A stretch of 64,000 nucleotides of DNA from JBELHO01 sp042091375 (GTDB lineage Bacteria > Pseudomonadota > Gammaproteobacteria > Enterobacterales > Alteromonadaceae). Made by a program: the position numbers and the translations under genes. Within the stretch, counting starts at the first letter, position 1, and the number at the start of each line of letters is the position of its first letter. Positions 56,118-64,000 of the stretch are shown piece by piece. The stretch is taken from positions 84,289-148,288 of the forward strand of contig JBELHO010000003.1 in assembly GCA_042091375.1 (NCBI GenBank), given 5' to 3'. The notes under the pieces are model-generated. The model saw nothing but the letters and a program-made list of their open reading frames with translations. It was not told the DNA's origin and ran no database searches.

Positions 56118-57299
56118 TTGCGTAGCCAGAGAGATAAAGTGTCATTGAGCTTGTTGCTGCCATTGTTGGCATCAATTGTGGCTGTTTCACCCTTGTCTAT
56201 TGATATTTATCTTCCTGCCATGCCGTTATTGGCCGATGTTTTTAATACAGGTATGCCACAGGTACAAAATAGTCTTAGTGTGTATTTACTTGGCTATGCC
56301 TTGGGATTGGCTTTTTTTGGGCCTCTAGCCGATAAATATCCCAAGCGCAGATTAGTCTTTATTGGTTTGGCTGGTTTTACCGCAATGAGCCTATGCTTAC
56401 CCATAGTCACCACTATTGATGAATTTATTGCGGTGCGTTTTGTGCAAGCTTTTGTCAGCAGCGCAGCTACCGTTGTTGTACCAGCAACGATCCGTAGCAT
56501 TTACAAAGAACACAGTGCCAAAGGTTTGTCTTATGTCAGTATGATCATGATGTTAGCACCTATGATAGCGCCAAGTATTGGCTCTTTGTTGTTGTTGCAC
56601 AGTTGGCAATTAATGTTTTATGCCTTAGCGGCATACAGTTTGCTGATCTTGTGTTTTAGCTATCGCTTTTTTCCAGCAGATATTGGAGATCCAACGCACA
56701 AGTCGGTTGCGCCGATGGAGCGCTATAGGATAGTTTTTTCATGTAAAAAAGCGCGACTGTATATTTTTACCTCGATGTTTATTTCGTTTGCTTTTTTTGC
56801 GTATATAACCGCTATTCCATTTGTTTATTTAACTGTTTTCGCCACCAGTGAAGTGGTGTTTAGTGGTTTGTTTGCCATCAATATTGTCGGTTTAATGGCA
56901 GCGCATTTTATCAATACTCGCTGTGTGGTTCGCTATGGCTCGAAAAGAATGCTAGCCACGGGATTAATTGTCGCTCTGATATTTTCCTCTTTATTGTTGT
57001 TGGTTACCGCTTTTCAATTATCCATAGTCTTCACGGTGCTAGCAATTTTACCGCTGATGGGCAGTATTTCTATTATTGCCGTCAACTCTGATGCGTTGAT
57101 CCTCAATGCACTAGCCAAGCAATCGGGTACGGCCACTGCAGTTATCGGTATTTTACGTTTTGGGATCGGTGCTTTGGCTGGTCCACTGCTGGCTATTTTT
57201 TACGATGGCTCAGCATTGCCATTTGCATTGATCATGTGGGGTTCTGTGATTGCGGTACTGTTATGTCAATTTATTAGTGTGCATCAGTCAAAATCGTAA
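56118..57299 (+). CDS. Bcr/CflA-family MFS efflux transporter
   Basis: 393 residues, about 12 membrane helices. The opening SLLLPLLASIVAVSPLSIDIYLPAMPLLADVF and the loop GPLADKYPKRRLVFIGL are typical of the Bcr/CflA drug-resistance subfamily. Start codon is TTG at 56118 with GAGGAAT upstream. Substrate unknown. Confidence 0.9.
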   Translation: MRSQRDKVSLSLLLPLLASIVAVSPLSIDIYLPAMPLLADVFNTGMPQVQNSLSVYLLGYALGLAFFGPLADKYPKRRLVFIGLAGFTAMSLCLPIVTTIDEFIAVRFVQAFVSSAATVVVPATIRSIYKEHSAKGLSYVSMIMMLAPMIAPSIGSLLLLHSWQLMFYALAAYSLLILCFSYRFFPADIGDPTHKSVAPMERYRIVFSCKKARLYIFTSMFISFAFFAYITAIPFVYLTVFATSEVVFSGLFAINIVGLMAAHFINTRCVVRYGSKRMLATGLIVALIFSSLLLLVTAFQLSIVFTVLAILPLMGSISIIAVNSDALILNALAKQSGTATAVIGILRFGIGALAGPLLAIFYDGSALPFALIMWGSVIAVLLCQFISVHQSKS

Positions 57300-57350
57300 T
57301 ACTGTTGATACTAATGGTTCATTAATTACCATAGCCTTGGTAAAAATGGT

Positions 57351-57515
57351 TTATTGTTGGTTTTGCAGAGGAATTTGATCTTTTAATTGCGCTTGTTGAA
57401 TTCGCCATTTTTTCCGCTCCGCGTAGTAATGATCCCACACACAGGGGTTGCATGCGCCGCCGCCACAACAATCATCGTCAGCTGGTGGAGAAGGTTTTTC
57501 TAGTTTATCTGTCAT
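57351..57515 (-). CDS. Oxidoreductase-like (Oxidored-like) small cysteine protein
   Basis: 54 residues, start ATG 57515-57513, stop TAA 57353-57351. The sequence has an acidic lead, then DDCCGGGACNPCVWDHYY and RKKW. This is the pattern of the Oxidored-like domain (CCxxGCxxCVWDxYxxxxxxW), a small domain named for its place at the N-terminus of some oxidoreductases. Four cysteines could bind metal or be redox active. It is convergent with the MFS exporter gene. Confidence 0.85.
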   Translation of the reverse strand: MTDKLEKPSPPADDDCCGGGACNPCVWDHYYAERKKWRIQQAQLKDQIPLQNQQ

Positions 57516-57678
57516 GATTTCACTGTGTTAAACCTTGTGTTGATAACCATTTAACCTCACTTATAAGCAAGCAATATTTACATTCGCTGGCACTTTAAAC
57601 ATAGCTTGCGATCAGATGTTCAAGGTCAATAATATATCGATGTTAACACAAATTGACGATTGTTTAGAACCATAAAAA

Positions 57679-57699
57679 AAGCCCTGAACAACAGGGCTT
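57679..57699 (-). terminator. Intrinsic terminator after accC
   Basis: AAGCCCTG (57679-57686) and CAGGGCTT (57692-57699) pair perfectly with a 5-base loop; on the minus strand seven T follow. Confidence 0.93.
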
Positions 57700-57726
57700 A
57701 GGTATTTTACTAAATGCTAAGGGCGG

Positions 57727-59073
57727 TTATTCGCTTTCGGCTAGCTTATGCTCTAAGTAATGAATGTTTGCACCGCCATTGACAAAACCTTGATCATTTA
57801 AAATATCTTGGTGTAAGGCAATATTTGTTTTGATACCATCAATCACTAATTCGTTTAAAGCATTGCGCATTCTGGCTATAGCCACATCACGATTATCACC
57901 GTAAGTAATTAATTTACCTATCATTGAATCATAATGGGGTGGCACAGAATAATCGGCATAAACATGTGAATCCCAGCGTACGCCTAACCCCCCTGGTGGG
58001 TGAAAGCGGGTTATCTTTCCCGGTGATGGGATAAAACTGCGAGGATCTTCAGCATTAATGCGACATTCTATTGAATGGCCTGTGACCTTAATATCTTCTT
58101 GTTTATAAGATAATGGTTGACCAGCAGCAACGCGCAATTGCTCCTTTATTAAGTCAACACCAGTGATCATTTCAGTGACTGGATGTTCAACTTGGATCCG
58201 AGTATTCATCTCAATAAAATAAAATTCGCCATTTTCATATAAAAATTCAAAAGTACCAGCCCCGCGGTAGTTGATTTCAATACAAGCATTACAACAACGC
58301 TGGCCTATTTTTGCGCGCATTTCAGGAGTGATCCCCGGCGCGGGGGCTTCTTCAACAACTTTTTGATGGCGACGTTGCATAGAGCAGTCACGCTCGCCTA
58401 AGTGGATCGCACCGCCTTGGCCATCAGCCATGACTTGAATTTCAACATGGCGAGGATTTTCTAAAAACTTCTCCATGTAAACCATGTCATTATTGAAGGT
58501 TACTCGGGCTTCATTTTTGGTTAAGGCAATGGCTTCGATTAGCTCACTTTCACTGCGAACCACGCGCATCCCACGGCCACCACCACCACCAGAAGCTTTT
58601 ATAATAACCGGATAACCGATGCGCTTACCATGAGCTAAATTGGCAGCATCATCATCAGTTAATGGACCGTCAGAACCAGGTACACAGGGTACGCCGGCTG
58701 ACTTCATTGCCTTGATAGCTGATACTTTGTCGCCCATTAAGCGAATACTTTCCGCTTTTGGACCAATAAAGGCAAAGCCAGATTTTTCAACTTGTTCGGC
58801 AAAATCAGCATTTTCAGCTAAAAAACCATAACCTGGGTGTATCGCAACTGAATCAGTGACTTCAGCAGCGGTGATCAACGATGGTATATTTAAGTAGCTA
58901 TCTAGGGCTGATGCTTTACCAATACAAATGGTTTCATCAGCTAATAATACATGCTTGAGATTTTTATCGGCAGTTGAATGCACAGCCACAGTTTTTATAC
59001 CTAGCTCTTTACAAGCGCGCAATATTCTCAATGCAATTTCGCCTCGGTTGGCGATAAGAACTTTTTCTAACAT
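57727..59073 (-). CDS. accC: Biotin carboxylase subunit of acetyl-CoA carboxylase
   Basis: 448 residues, family length. ATP-grasp motifs: KASGGGGGRGMRVV glycine-rich loop, EKFLENPRHVEIQV, HLGERDCSMQRRHQKVVEEAPAP, and FIEMNTRIQVEHPVTEM. It carboxylates the biotin of AccB in the first step of fatty acid synthesis. 23 bases after accB on the same strand. Confidence 0.98.
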   Translation of the reverse strand: MLEKVLIANRGEIALRILRACKELGIKTVAVHSTADKNLKHVLLADETICIGKASALDSYLNIPSLITAAEVTDSVAIHPGYGFLAENADFAEQVEKSGFAFIGPKAESIRLMGDKVSAIKAMKSAGVPCVPGSDGPLTDDDAANLAHGKRIGYPVIIKASGGGGGRGMRVVRSESELIEAIALTKNEARVTFNNDMVYMEKFLENPRHVEIQVMADGQGGAIHLGERDCSMQRRHQKVVEEAPAPGITPEMRAKIGQRCCNACIEINYRGAGTFEFLYENGEFYFIEMNTRIQVEHPVTEMITGVDLIKEQLRVAAGQPLSYKQEDIKVTGHSIECRINAEDPRSFIPSPGKITRFHPPGGLGVRWDSHVYADYSVPPHYDSMIGKLITYGDNRDVAIARMRNALNELVIDGIKTNIALHQDILNDQGFVNGGANIHYLEHKLAESE

Positions 59074-59096
59074 GAAATTACCCTTATTTGTTGGGC

Positions 59097-59555
59097 TTAT
59101 TCAATGATGAATAGCGGTTGGTCGAACTCGATGGCATCTTCATTGTTCGCTAAAATTTCTTTGATCACTCCAGATTTATCGGCTTCAATTTGATTCATCA
59201 TTTTCATTGCTTCGAGAATACACAGGGTATCACCGGCGTTGACATGTTGTCCTACTTCGACAAATACAGGCGCATCGGGTGATGCCGATGAATAAAAAGT
59301 ACCAACCATTGGAGAGCGAACAATATGACCAGTACTCACTTCAGCAGCGTTACTTTCTGCTGCCGGTGCAACCGCTGCTACTGGCACTGCTGCTGGAGCA
59401 ACAGCAATAGGTGCCGCTTGCATTACTGGCGCTGCTTGGGTGACAGCACCACCACGACTAATGCGCACCGACTCCTCACCTTCTGAAATTTCTAACTCAT
59501 TAATGCCTGATTCTTCAACTAACTCAATAAGTTTTTTTATTTTTCGAATATCCAT
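59097..59555 (-). CDS. accB: Biotin carboxyl carrier protein of acetyl-CoA carboxylase
   Basis: 152 residues: N-terminal helical part (KIKKLIELVEESGINELEI), an Ala/Pro-rich linker (about 38-75), and the biotinyl domain with EAMKMMNQIEADKSG, where Lys118 carries biotin. Leads the accB-accC operon. Confidence 0.98.
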   Translation of the reverse strand: MDIRKIKKLIELVEESGINELEISEGEESVRISRGGAVTQAAPVMQAAPIAVAPAAVPVAAVAPAAESNAAEVSTGHIVRSPMVGTFYSSASPDAPVFVEVGQHVNAGDTLCILEAMKMMNQIEADKSGVIKEILANNEDAIEFDQPLFIIE

Positions 59556-59654
59556 TGCAATACCTTTTTTCTTGTTTCAATAATACATGCTAAATAATTT
59601 AGCTTTAACTGTGTTGTTTTTAATTAATTTTCGTTGTTCATTGAACATTGTTCA

Positions 59655-60119
59655 CTAAAACTGTTCACAAGCATTGTCTACTAACCATTGATTGGCCGCT
59701 TGCAACGCGTATTTGTAACCATCTTTACCCAAACCACAAATCACCCCAAGGGCAATATCAGACAGGTAGGAGTGATGTCTAAAATTTTCTCGACTGTGAA
59801 TATTAGATAGATGCACTTCAATAAAAGGAATGTCTACCGACAATAACGCATCTCTGATGGCAATACTGGTATGTGTATAGGCTGCGGGATTGATGATAAT
59901 AAAATCAACGGTATTAACTGCTTGGTGTATTTGCTCGATCAATACATGTTCAGCATTTGATTGGCAATGAATAAGGTCGATTGACTGTTTATTGGCTTGT
60001 TGACTTAACTCATTGACTATATCGTCGAGTGATAACTGGCCATAAATATCAGGTTGTCTTTTACCTAACATATTCAAGTTAGGGCCATTGAGCAACAAAA
60101 TAGTAAACTTGGTAGTCAT
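59655..60119 (-). CDS. aroQ: Type II 3-dehydroquinate dehydratase
   Basis: 154 residues. Signature LLLNGPNLNMLGKRQPDIYG with catalytic Arg21 and Tyr26, then INPAAYTHTSIAIRDAL and PFIEVHLSNIHSRE. Shikimate pathway. It precedes accB on the same strand by about 100 bases, a common arrangement in gammaproteobacteria. Confidence 0.97.
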   Translation of the reverse strand: MTTKFTILLLNGPNLNMLGKRQPDIYGQLSLDDIVNELSQQANKQSIDLIHCQSNAEHVLIEQIHQAVNTVDFIIINPAAYTHTSIAIRDALLSVDIPFIEVHLSNIHSRENFRHHSYLSDIALGVICGLGKDGYKYALQAANQWLVDNACEQF

Positions 60120-60462
60120 GTTCGTTAAATATGCCTTTAAGTGTTATTTAATTATCATCATCGCATAATTTCTACCATATCGGAAATTTTACAACGAAAA
60201 ACTAACGTTTGCCGAACATTATAGTGTTTTCGCAGAATATAGCAGCAAAATACTGGTCTTATCTGTTGAGAAGCGGCAATGTGCTGGATAATCAAATTTT
60301 ACTGGTGGCTAAATTTTGCCAAACTAGGCGCATTGAGCCGCTTGGATTATTGTTAACTTATTGAATTTATATGTAAAAATGATTTGGTGAGGATGTGTGA
60401 AAGTAGGGGGGCCCTGACAAAGACGACAATGGATTTGCCAGGGCTATTTTTATTATAACAAG
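60120..60462. other. 343-base spacer between aroQ and dsbD with an orphan terminator
   Basis: No supported protein gene. Its left part must hold the aroQ promoter. Its right part contains a plus-strand terminator (60411-60454) although no plus-strand gene lies upstream; a 21-codon frame from ATG 60393 runs into it but looks accidental. Confidence 0.6.
60411..60454 (+). terminator. Orphan plus-strand intrinsic terminator
   Basis: GCCCTGACAAA (60411-60421) pairs with TTTGCCAGGGC (60434-60444) with one mismatch and a 12-base loop, followed by TATTTTTATT on the plus strand. In the minus direction, toward aroQ from dsbD, the stem is followed by CCCCTACTTT instead, a poorer terminator. Confidence 0.7.
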
Positions 60463-62262
60463 TTAATTAAAAAAACTGTTTATATGGCTACTAAATTGCT
60501 CGGCATTCATAAAACCAGTAACTCTTTTTTGAGTCAGTTCTTGTGCTTGCAAATCGAAGAATAAAATTGATGGTAAACCAAATAAATTGAACTCCTTCAT
60601 CATCTCTTTACTGCTTGGTTTACCCAGATCGGTTAGATCCATTTGCAACCAAACTGTATTGGCAAGGGCTTGTCTGACTGATTTCTCAGGGAAAGTGTAT
60701 TGTTCAAATTCCTTACAAGCGATACACCAATCAGCGTATAGATCAAGCATGGCGGTTTTACCTTGTTGATTAGCTTGTGCAACTGCTGCGTATAATTGGT
60801 CTAAGTTGTCAACCCGCTTAAATGTTGGGTGATCTGTAATTGATTCGCTGGTGGTATGATCTAGTTGTGGTGCCTTAAGCAGAGAGTAAGCCTGATTTGC
60901 ACCGTAAAACATCATTAAAAATATCAATAAATGTCGTAATCCATAGGCTAAATTGATGGTCGTTTTTTGATTTTCAGTATAAAAATAACTGGCACTGGCG
61001 AGTAATAAACTGATCCACAAAATCTCAGTGGCAATAGCAGGAATAAATCGCTCCAGTAAAAAGATCGGCACAGCGAGTAGGAGAAGACCAAAAATATTTT
61101 TGATCACTGTCATCCAGTTACCTGCTTTGGGTAATAATTTACCGCCTGAACTGCCCAGTATTAATAGAGGTAAACCCATACCTAGACTCAACGCATACAA
61201 AGCTGATGCACCGAGGGCAATATCACCAGACTGTGAGATGTAAAGTAGGGCACCAGTCAATGGGGCTGTAGTGCAAGGCGAAGCAACTAAACCCGAGATA
61301 GCGCCCATCATCAGCACGCCCAAATATGAACCGCTTTGCTGATTGTTACTTAAATTATTGAGTTTGTTTTGCCATGCGCTGGGTAAAGCAAGATTAAATA
61401 CACCGAACATAGATAGGGCGAGAAAAACAAACAAAATGCTAAGCGCAATTAGTACTGCTGGGTGTTGAAACATCGCCTGAAACTGAGCGCCAGCTAAGGC
61501 GACAACAATGCCTAATAAAGTATATGTAATGGCCATACCTTGGACGTACACAAATGACAAACTAAAGGCCTTTTTAGTTGATAACTTGCCTTTATGACCA
61601 ACTATAATGCCGGTTAAAATAGGGTACATAGGAAAAACACAGGGGGTAAACGAAAGTAGCAATCCCCCGACAAAAAACGCAACTAAGGTTAGCCATAAGT
61701 CATCACTTTTAAGTAAATCCACCAACTGATGTTGTTCACTCGCTTGCTCGAGGTTTGTGTTGGTATCAGTCTTCGCTGCTTTGGGGCTGTCAATAGAGGT
61801 CAGTGTAATGCTTTTGGTGATCGGTGGATAACACAAGCCCTTTTCGGCACAACCTTGATAGGTTATTAAAAATTCAGCACTTTTATTTACTTCAGTCAAT
61901 AACACATCAAAATTGAGTTGCTCAGTGTATATCTGTTGCGCGCCGAAGAATTGGTCTTGATGATCCACGCCCTGTGGTAGACTAACGCTGTTGTAACTGG
62001 CTTGTTCACTACTAAATTTAAATTGTTTTTTATATAAATAATAACCAGGTGCTATATCAAAGCTAATGTTTAAGTTGTTATCTTTTTGCTGAAAGTTAAG
62101 TAAAAAAGCTTGTTCTGCTTTAAGAAATTCATTTTCATTACTGAACAATGAACTATCCGACGTATCGAAAATAGCTTGTTGAGCATGACTGTTTGTAGTG
62201 AGCCACAGAAAATTTAAGGCCAATATGGCAATGACTGCCATTAGTAATTTTTTTATACTCAT
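60463..62262 (-). CDS. dsbD: Thiol:disulfide interchange protein DsbD
   Basis: 599 residues from ATG 62262, which overlaps the cutA stop as ATGA and is followed by a signal peptide ending SHA. Three modules: periplasmic alpha domain with CAEKGLC, a membrane beta domain of about eight helices with the cysteines in TPCVFPMYPIL and SPCTTAPL, and a C-terminal thioredoxin-like gamma domain with DWCIACKEFE. It moves electrons from cytoplasmic thioredoxin to the periplasm for DsbC and cytochrome c maturation. Confidence 0.96.
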   Translation of the reverse strand: MSIKKLLMAVIAILALNFLWLTTNSHAQQAIFDTSDSSLFSNENEFLKAEQAFLLNFQQKDNNLNISFDIAPGYYLYKKQFKFSSEQASYNSVSLPQGVDHQDQFFGAQQIYTEQLNFDVLLTEVNKSAEFLITYQGCAEKGLCYPPITKSITLTSIDSPKAAKTDTNTNLEQASEQHQLVDLLKSDDLWLTLVAFFVGGLLLSFTPCVFPMYPILTGIIVGHKGKLSTKKAFSLSFVYVQGMAITYTLLGIVVALAGAQFQAMFQHPAVLIALSILFVFLALSMFGVFNLALPSAWQNKLNNLSNNQQSGSYLGVLMMGAISGLVASPCTTAPLTGALLYISQSGDIALGASALYALSLGMGLPLLILGSSGGKLLPKAGNWMTVIKNIFGLLLLAVPIFLLERFIPAIATEILWISLLLASASYFYTENQKTTINLAYGLRHLLIFLMMFYGANQAYSLLKAPQLDHTTSESITDHPTFKRVDNLDQLYAAVAQANQQGKTAMLDLYADWCIACKEFEQYTFPEKSVRQALANTVWLQMDLTDLGKPSSKEMMKEFNLFGLPSILFFDLQAQELTQKRVTGFMNAEQFSSHINSFFN

Positions 62263-62573
62263 GAATCTAATGACTCGCTTATCCATTGTAAATAAGGGCT
62301 GTTGCCGGCTTTGATATCAACCGCAATAATTTCGGCAATATCATACGTATGCAGTTGCGTAATGCGATCACTTAACGGCTTAAATTTAGTTGTCAGGGTT
62401 TTGATCACCATTTGTATTTCGCTATCAACACGCAACTCATTTTTCCAACTGTAGACAGCTTGCATTTCGGGTAAAATATTAATGCAGGCAGCAAGCTTTT
62501 CACTGATCAATATTTTTGCTATTTCAACAGCTGTTTGTTGGTCTGGAAAAGTTACTAATACTATCTGATACAT
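62259..62573 (-). CDS. cutA: Divalent cation tolerance protein CutA
   Basis: 104 residues: LVTFPDQQTAVEIAKILISEKLAACINI, YSWKNELRVDSEIQMVIKT and YDIAEIIAVDI are typical of the trimeric CutA fold. Metal-tolerance role is known from E. coli but the mechanism is unclear. Coupled to dsbD (ATGA), as in many relatives. Confidence 0.95.
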   Translation of the reverse strand: MYQIVLVTFPDQQTAVEIAKILISEKLAACINILPEMQAVYSWKNELRVDSEIQMVIKTLTTKFKPLSDRITQLHTYDIAEIIAVDIKAGNSPYLQWISESLDS

Positions 62574-62670
62574 GCTAAAAGGATCCTCACTGGTTTTTGT
62601 GTTATTTACTTAGCAAAGGCTATTGTCAACAACTGAATATATATTGCAATGCTTGTCTGTGCCTCTGTTG

Positions 62671-62699
62671 CTTGAAAAAGACCTGCCCAGCCCCATATA
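62671..62699 (+). promoter_or_regulatory. Heat-shock (sigma-32) promoter of fxsA
   Basis: CTTGAAA (62671-62677), 13-base spacer, CCCCATATA (62691-62699): matches the RpoH consensus CTTGAAA / CCCCATNTA at every defined position. Initiation near 62706 gives a short leader to the GTG at 62724. Confidence 0.85.
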
Positions 62700-62723
62700 A
62701 GTTTCAATAAAGTTTATTGTGCG

Positions 62724-63242
62724 GTGAACATTGTGTTTAGATTGTTATTTTTTGTGTTTGTTGTTGTCCCCATTATTGAAATTGTATTGTTAATGCAAGT
62801 TGGCTCATTAATAGGCGCTTGGCCAACCATTGCGTTGGTGATCACAACCGCGTGGTTTGGCGCTAAAAATGTAAAACAACAGGGTATTTCAACCTTGCAA
62901 TCACTGCAAGTTAAAATGGCTCAGGGTGAAATGCCGTCTGATGATATTGTCGCCGCAGTGTGCTTATTAGTGGCAGGGATTTTACTCATTACGCCCGGAT
63001 TTGTAACCGATATTTTGGGGCTATCTTTGTTGGTACCCCAGTTCAGAATACTGTTAAAGGGCGCTGTCCAACAACATGTTAGCAAGACAAGCGCGGCTGC
63101 TCATTACGGGGTTGATATTAATAACCCCAGCTATAAAGAGCAGAGTCAACAACAGCGACCTTTTCAAACATCTGACCGTGATTTTCCCGCCCATCATCAT
63201 CAAGGACAAACCCTTGATGGTGAATTTGAGCGCAAAGAATAA
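62724..63242 (+). CDS. fxsA: FxsA family membrane protein
   Basis: 172 residues starting with GTG at 62724; another GTG follows at 62733. Four hydrophobic segments fill about 1-120 (LLFFVFVVVPIIEIVLLMQVGSLIG, PTIALVITTAWFGA, CLLVAGILLITPGFVTDILGL), then a polar His/Gln-rich tail. E. coli FxsA lets phage T7 exclusion by the F plasmid be suppressed when overproduced; its own role is unknown. It lies directly upstream of groES, as in E. coli. Confidence 0.93.
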   Translation: MNIVFRLLFFVFVVVPIIEIVLLMQVGSLIGAWPTIALVITTAWFGAKNVKQQGISTLQSLQVKMAQGEMPSDDIVAAVCLLVAGILLITPGFVTDILGLSLLVPQFRILLKGAVQQHVSKTSAAAHYGVDINNPSYKEQSQQQRPFQTSDRDFPAHHHQGQTLDGEFERKE

Positions 63243-63260
63243 ATAATTGTTCATTTGACC

Positions 63261-63289
63261 TTGTGAAGTACTAAATAAACCCCATGTTA
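63261..63289 (+). promoter_or_regulatory. Heat-shock (sigma-32) promoter of groESL
   Basis: CTTGTGA (63261-63267), 13-base spacer, CCCCATGTT (63281-63289). The -10 matches well; the -35 differs at two positions. It lies about 95 bases before groES. Confidence 0.75.
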
Positions 63290-63382
63290 CTCTCACAGGT
63301 AAACACAGATTTTTTTAATTGTAATTTAATCAACATTAGTTCAACCCACATTAGTTAAATAAACATCTCGGAGAGAAAATAA

Positions 63383-63673
63383 ATGAGCATTCGTCCATTA
63401 CATGATCGCGTAATTGTTAAACGTAAAGAAGTAGAGTCAAAATCTGCTGGCGGTATTGTATTAACAGGTAGCGCTGCTGAAAAATCAACTCGCGGTGAAG
63501 TTGTTGCTGTAGGCAATGGCCGTATTTTAGAAAACGGCGAAGTACGTGCATTAGACGTCAAAATTGGAGACCAAGTGATTTTCAATGAAGGATATGGCGT
63601 TAAAACCGAAAAAATTGATGGTGATGAAGTATTGATCTTAAGTGAATCAGATATTTTAGCCATCGTAGAATAA
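63383..63673 (+). CDS. groES: Co-chaperonin GroES
   Basis: 96 residues, full length. MSIRPLHDRVIVKRKE, the mobile-loop region SKSAGGIVLTGSAAEKST and GDQVIFNEGYGVK are diagnostic. It caps GroEL as a heptamer. Ribosome site GGAG; 77 bases before groEL in the same operon. Confidence 0.99.
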   Translation: MSIRPLHDRVIVKRKEVESKSAGGIVLTGSAAEKSTRGEVVAVGNGRILENGEVRALDVKIGDQVIFNEGYGVKTEKIDGDEVLILSESDILAIVE

Positions 63674-63699
63674 GCAGTATAAACACTAAATTTTATCAA

Positions 63700-63726
63700 A
63701 ATGATGTTGAGCTAAGCTCCATCATT
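63700..63726 (+). other. Hairpin in the groES-groEL spacer
   Basis: AATGAT (63700-63705) with ATCATT (63721-63726) and inner GAGC (63709-63712) with GCTC (63716-63719), loop TAA. No T tract, so probably an RNA-processing or stability element rather than a terminator. Confidence 0.5.
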
Positions 63727-63750
63727 CAACTTAATTGAGGAACATAAATT

Positions 63751-64000
63751 ATGGCAAAAGACGTATTATTTGGTAATGACGCGCGTGCAAAGATGCTCAA
63801 CGGCGTAAATATTTTAGCAGATGCAGTAAAAGTAACGTTAGGCCCTAAAGGTCGCAACGTTGTATTAGATAAATCATTTGGCGGTCCAAGCATCACTAAA
63901 GATGGTGTTTCTGTTGCCAAAGAGATTGAATTAGAAGACAAGTTTGAAAACATGGGCGCGCAAATGGTTAAAGAAGTTGCTTCTAAAGCCAACGACGAAG
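63751..64000 (+). CDS. groEL: Chaperonin GroEL (partial, C-terminus off window)
   Basis: The first 83 residues are present: MAKDVLFGNDARAKMLNGVN, VTLGPKGRNVVLDKSFGGPS with the ATP-binding loop, DGVSVAKEIELEDKFENMGA. GAGG lies 9-10 bases upstream of the ATG. The gene continues past the right edge. Confidence 0.98.
   Translation, partial: MAKDVLFGNDARAKMLNGVNILADAVKVTLGPKGRNVVLDKSFGGPSITKDGVSVAKEIELEDKFENMGAQMVKEVASKANDE

Noticed and set aside
60393..60458. 21-codon plus-strand frame in the aroQ-dsbD spacer
   Set aside because: It runs through the terminator hairpin, its ribosome-like GAGG touches the ATG, and composition is not protein-like.

Overview
The window looks like chromosome from a marine gammaproteobacterium of the Alteromonadales, most likely Colwelliaceae (Colwellia/Thalassotalea type). 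This rests on AT-rich coding sequence, a complete gspC-N type II secretion operon lying between hslR and yrfG-nudE-cysQ, the yheU/yheS/yheV/slyX/fkpA neighbourhood, rraB, and fxsA directly before groES-groEL. The assignment comes from recognised proteins and synteny, not from a search. I see no tRNA, rRNA, CRISPR array, insertion sequence or prophage. One 100-N assembly gap (7509-7608) lies inside gspE.

Layout. 1-2.7 kb: start of an enoyl-CoA hydratase gene on the minus strand, then a copper chaperone, a DUF2333 protein and an outer-membrane beta-barrel gene. 2.9-4.1 kb: redox and heat-stress proteins Hsp33 and Hsp15. 4.4-16.2 kb: the 12-gene type II secretion operon (gspC to gspN), mostly with 1-8 base overlaps between genes. 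16.2-18.3 kb: nucleotide housekeeping genes (yrfG, nudE, cysQ). 18.4-24.5 kb: YceI, YheU, a Sel1-repeat protein, the ABC-F factor YheS, YheV, SlyX, a WD40 lipoprotein and the periplasmic isomerase FkpA. 24.7-27.8 kb: an LhgO-like oxidase, a sterol-desaturase-family hydroxylase and a DUF2804 protein.

28.0-31.6 kb holds the least explained part. A 62-kDa-plus class secreted protein of about 940 residues with no family I recognise lies downstream of a small lipoprotein with a Ser/Asp-rich tail. They are probably one transcription unit ending at a hairpin at 27950-27980. This is the best candidate for an undescribed system. 32.0-37.9 kb: an M28 peptidase, then the sulfite-assimilation operon cysJIH. 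37.9-47.1 kb: a TIGR03899-type protein, a REC-DUF3369-degenerate GGDEF-EAL protein, an MFS transporter, a hybrid histidine kinase and a secreted protein with a possible transglutaminase-like Cys/His pair. 47.3-57.5 kb: an acyl-CoA dehydrogenase with a PsrA-type operator, a small barrel protein with a structured leader, plsC, rraB, ppaC, fbp, a metzincin-type metalloprotease, a Bcr/CflA-type exporter and a 54-residue cysteine-motif protein. 57.7-64 kb: accC-accB, aroQ, dsbD-cutA, then fxsA, groES and the start of groEL.

Regulation visible in the sequence: heat-shock (sigma-32) promoters before fxsA and groES, a CAAAC-N4-GTTTG operator before the acyl-CoA dehydrogenase, several intrinsic terminators, one orphan plus-strand terminator that may end a small RNA, and palindromes before the barrel gene and between fbp and the metalloprotease.
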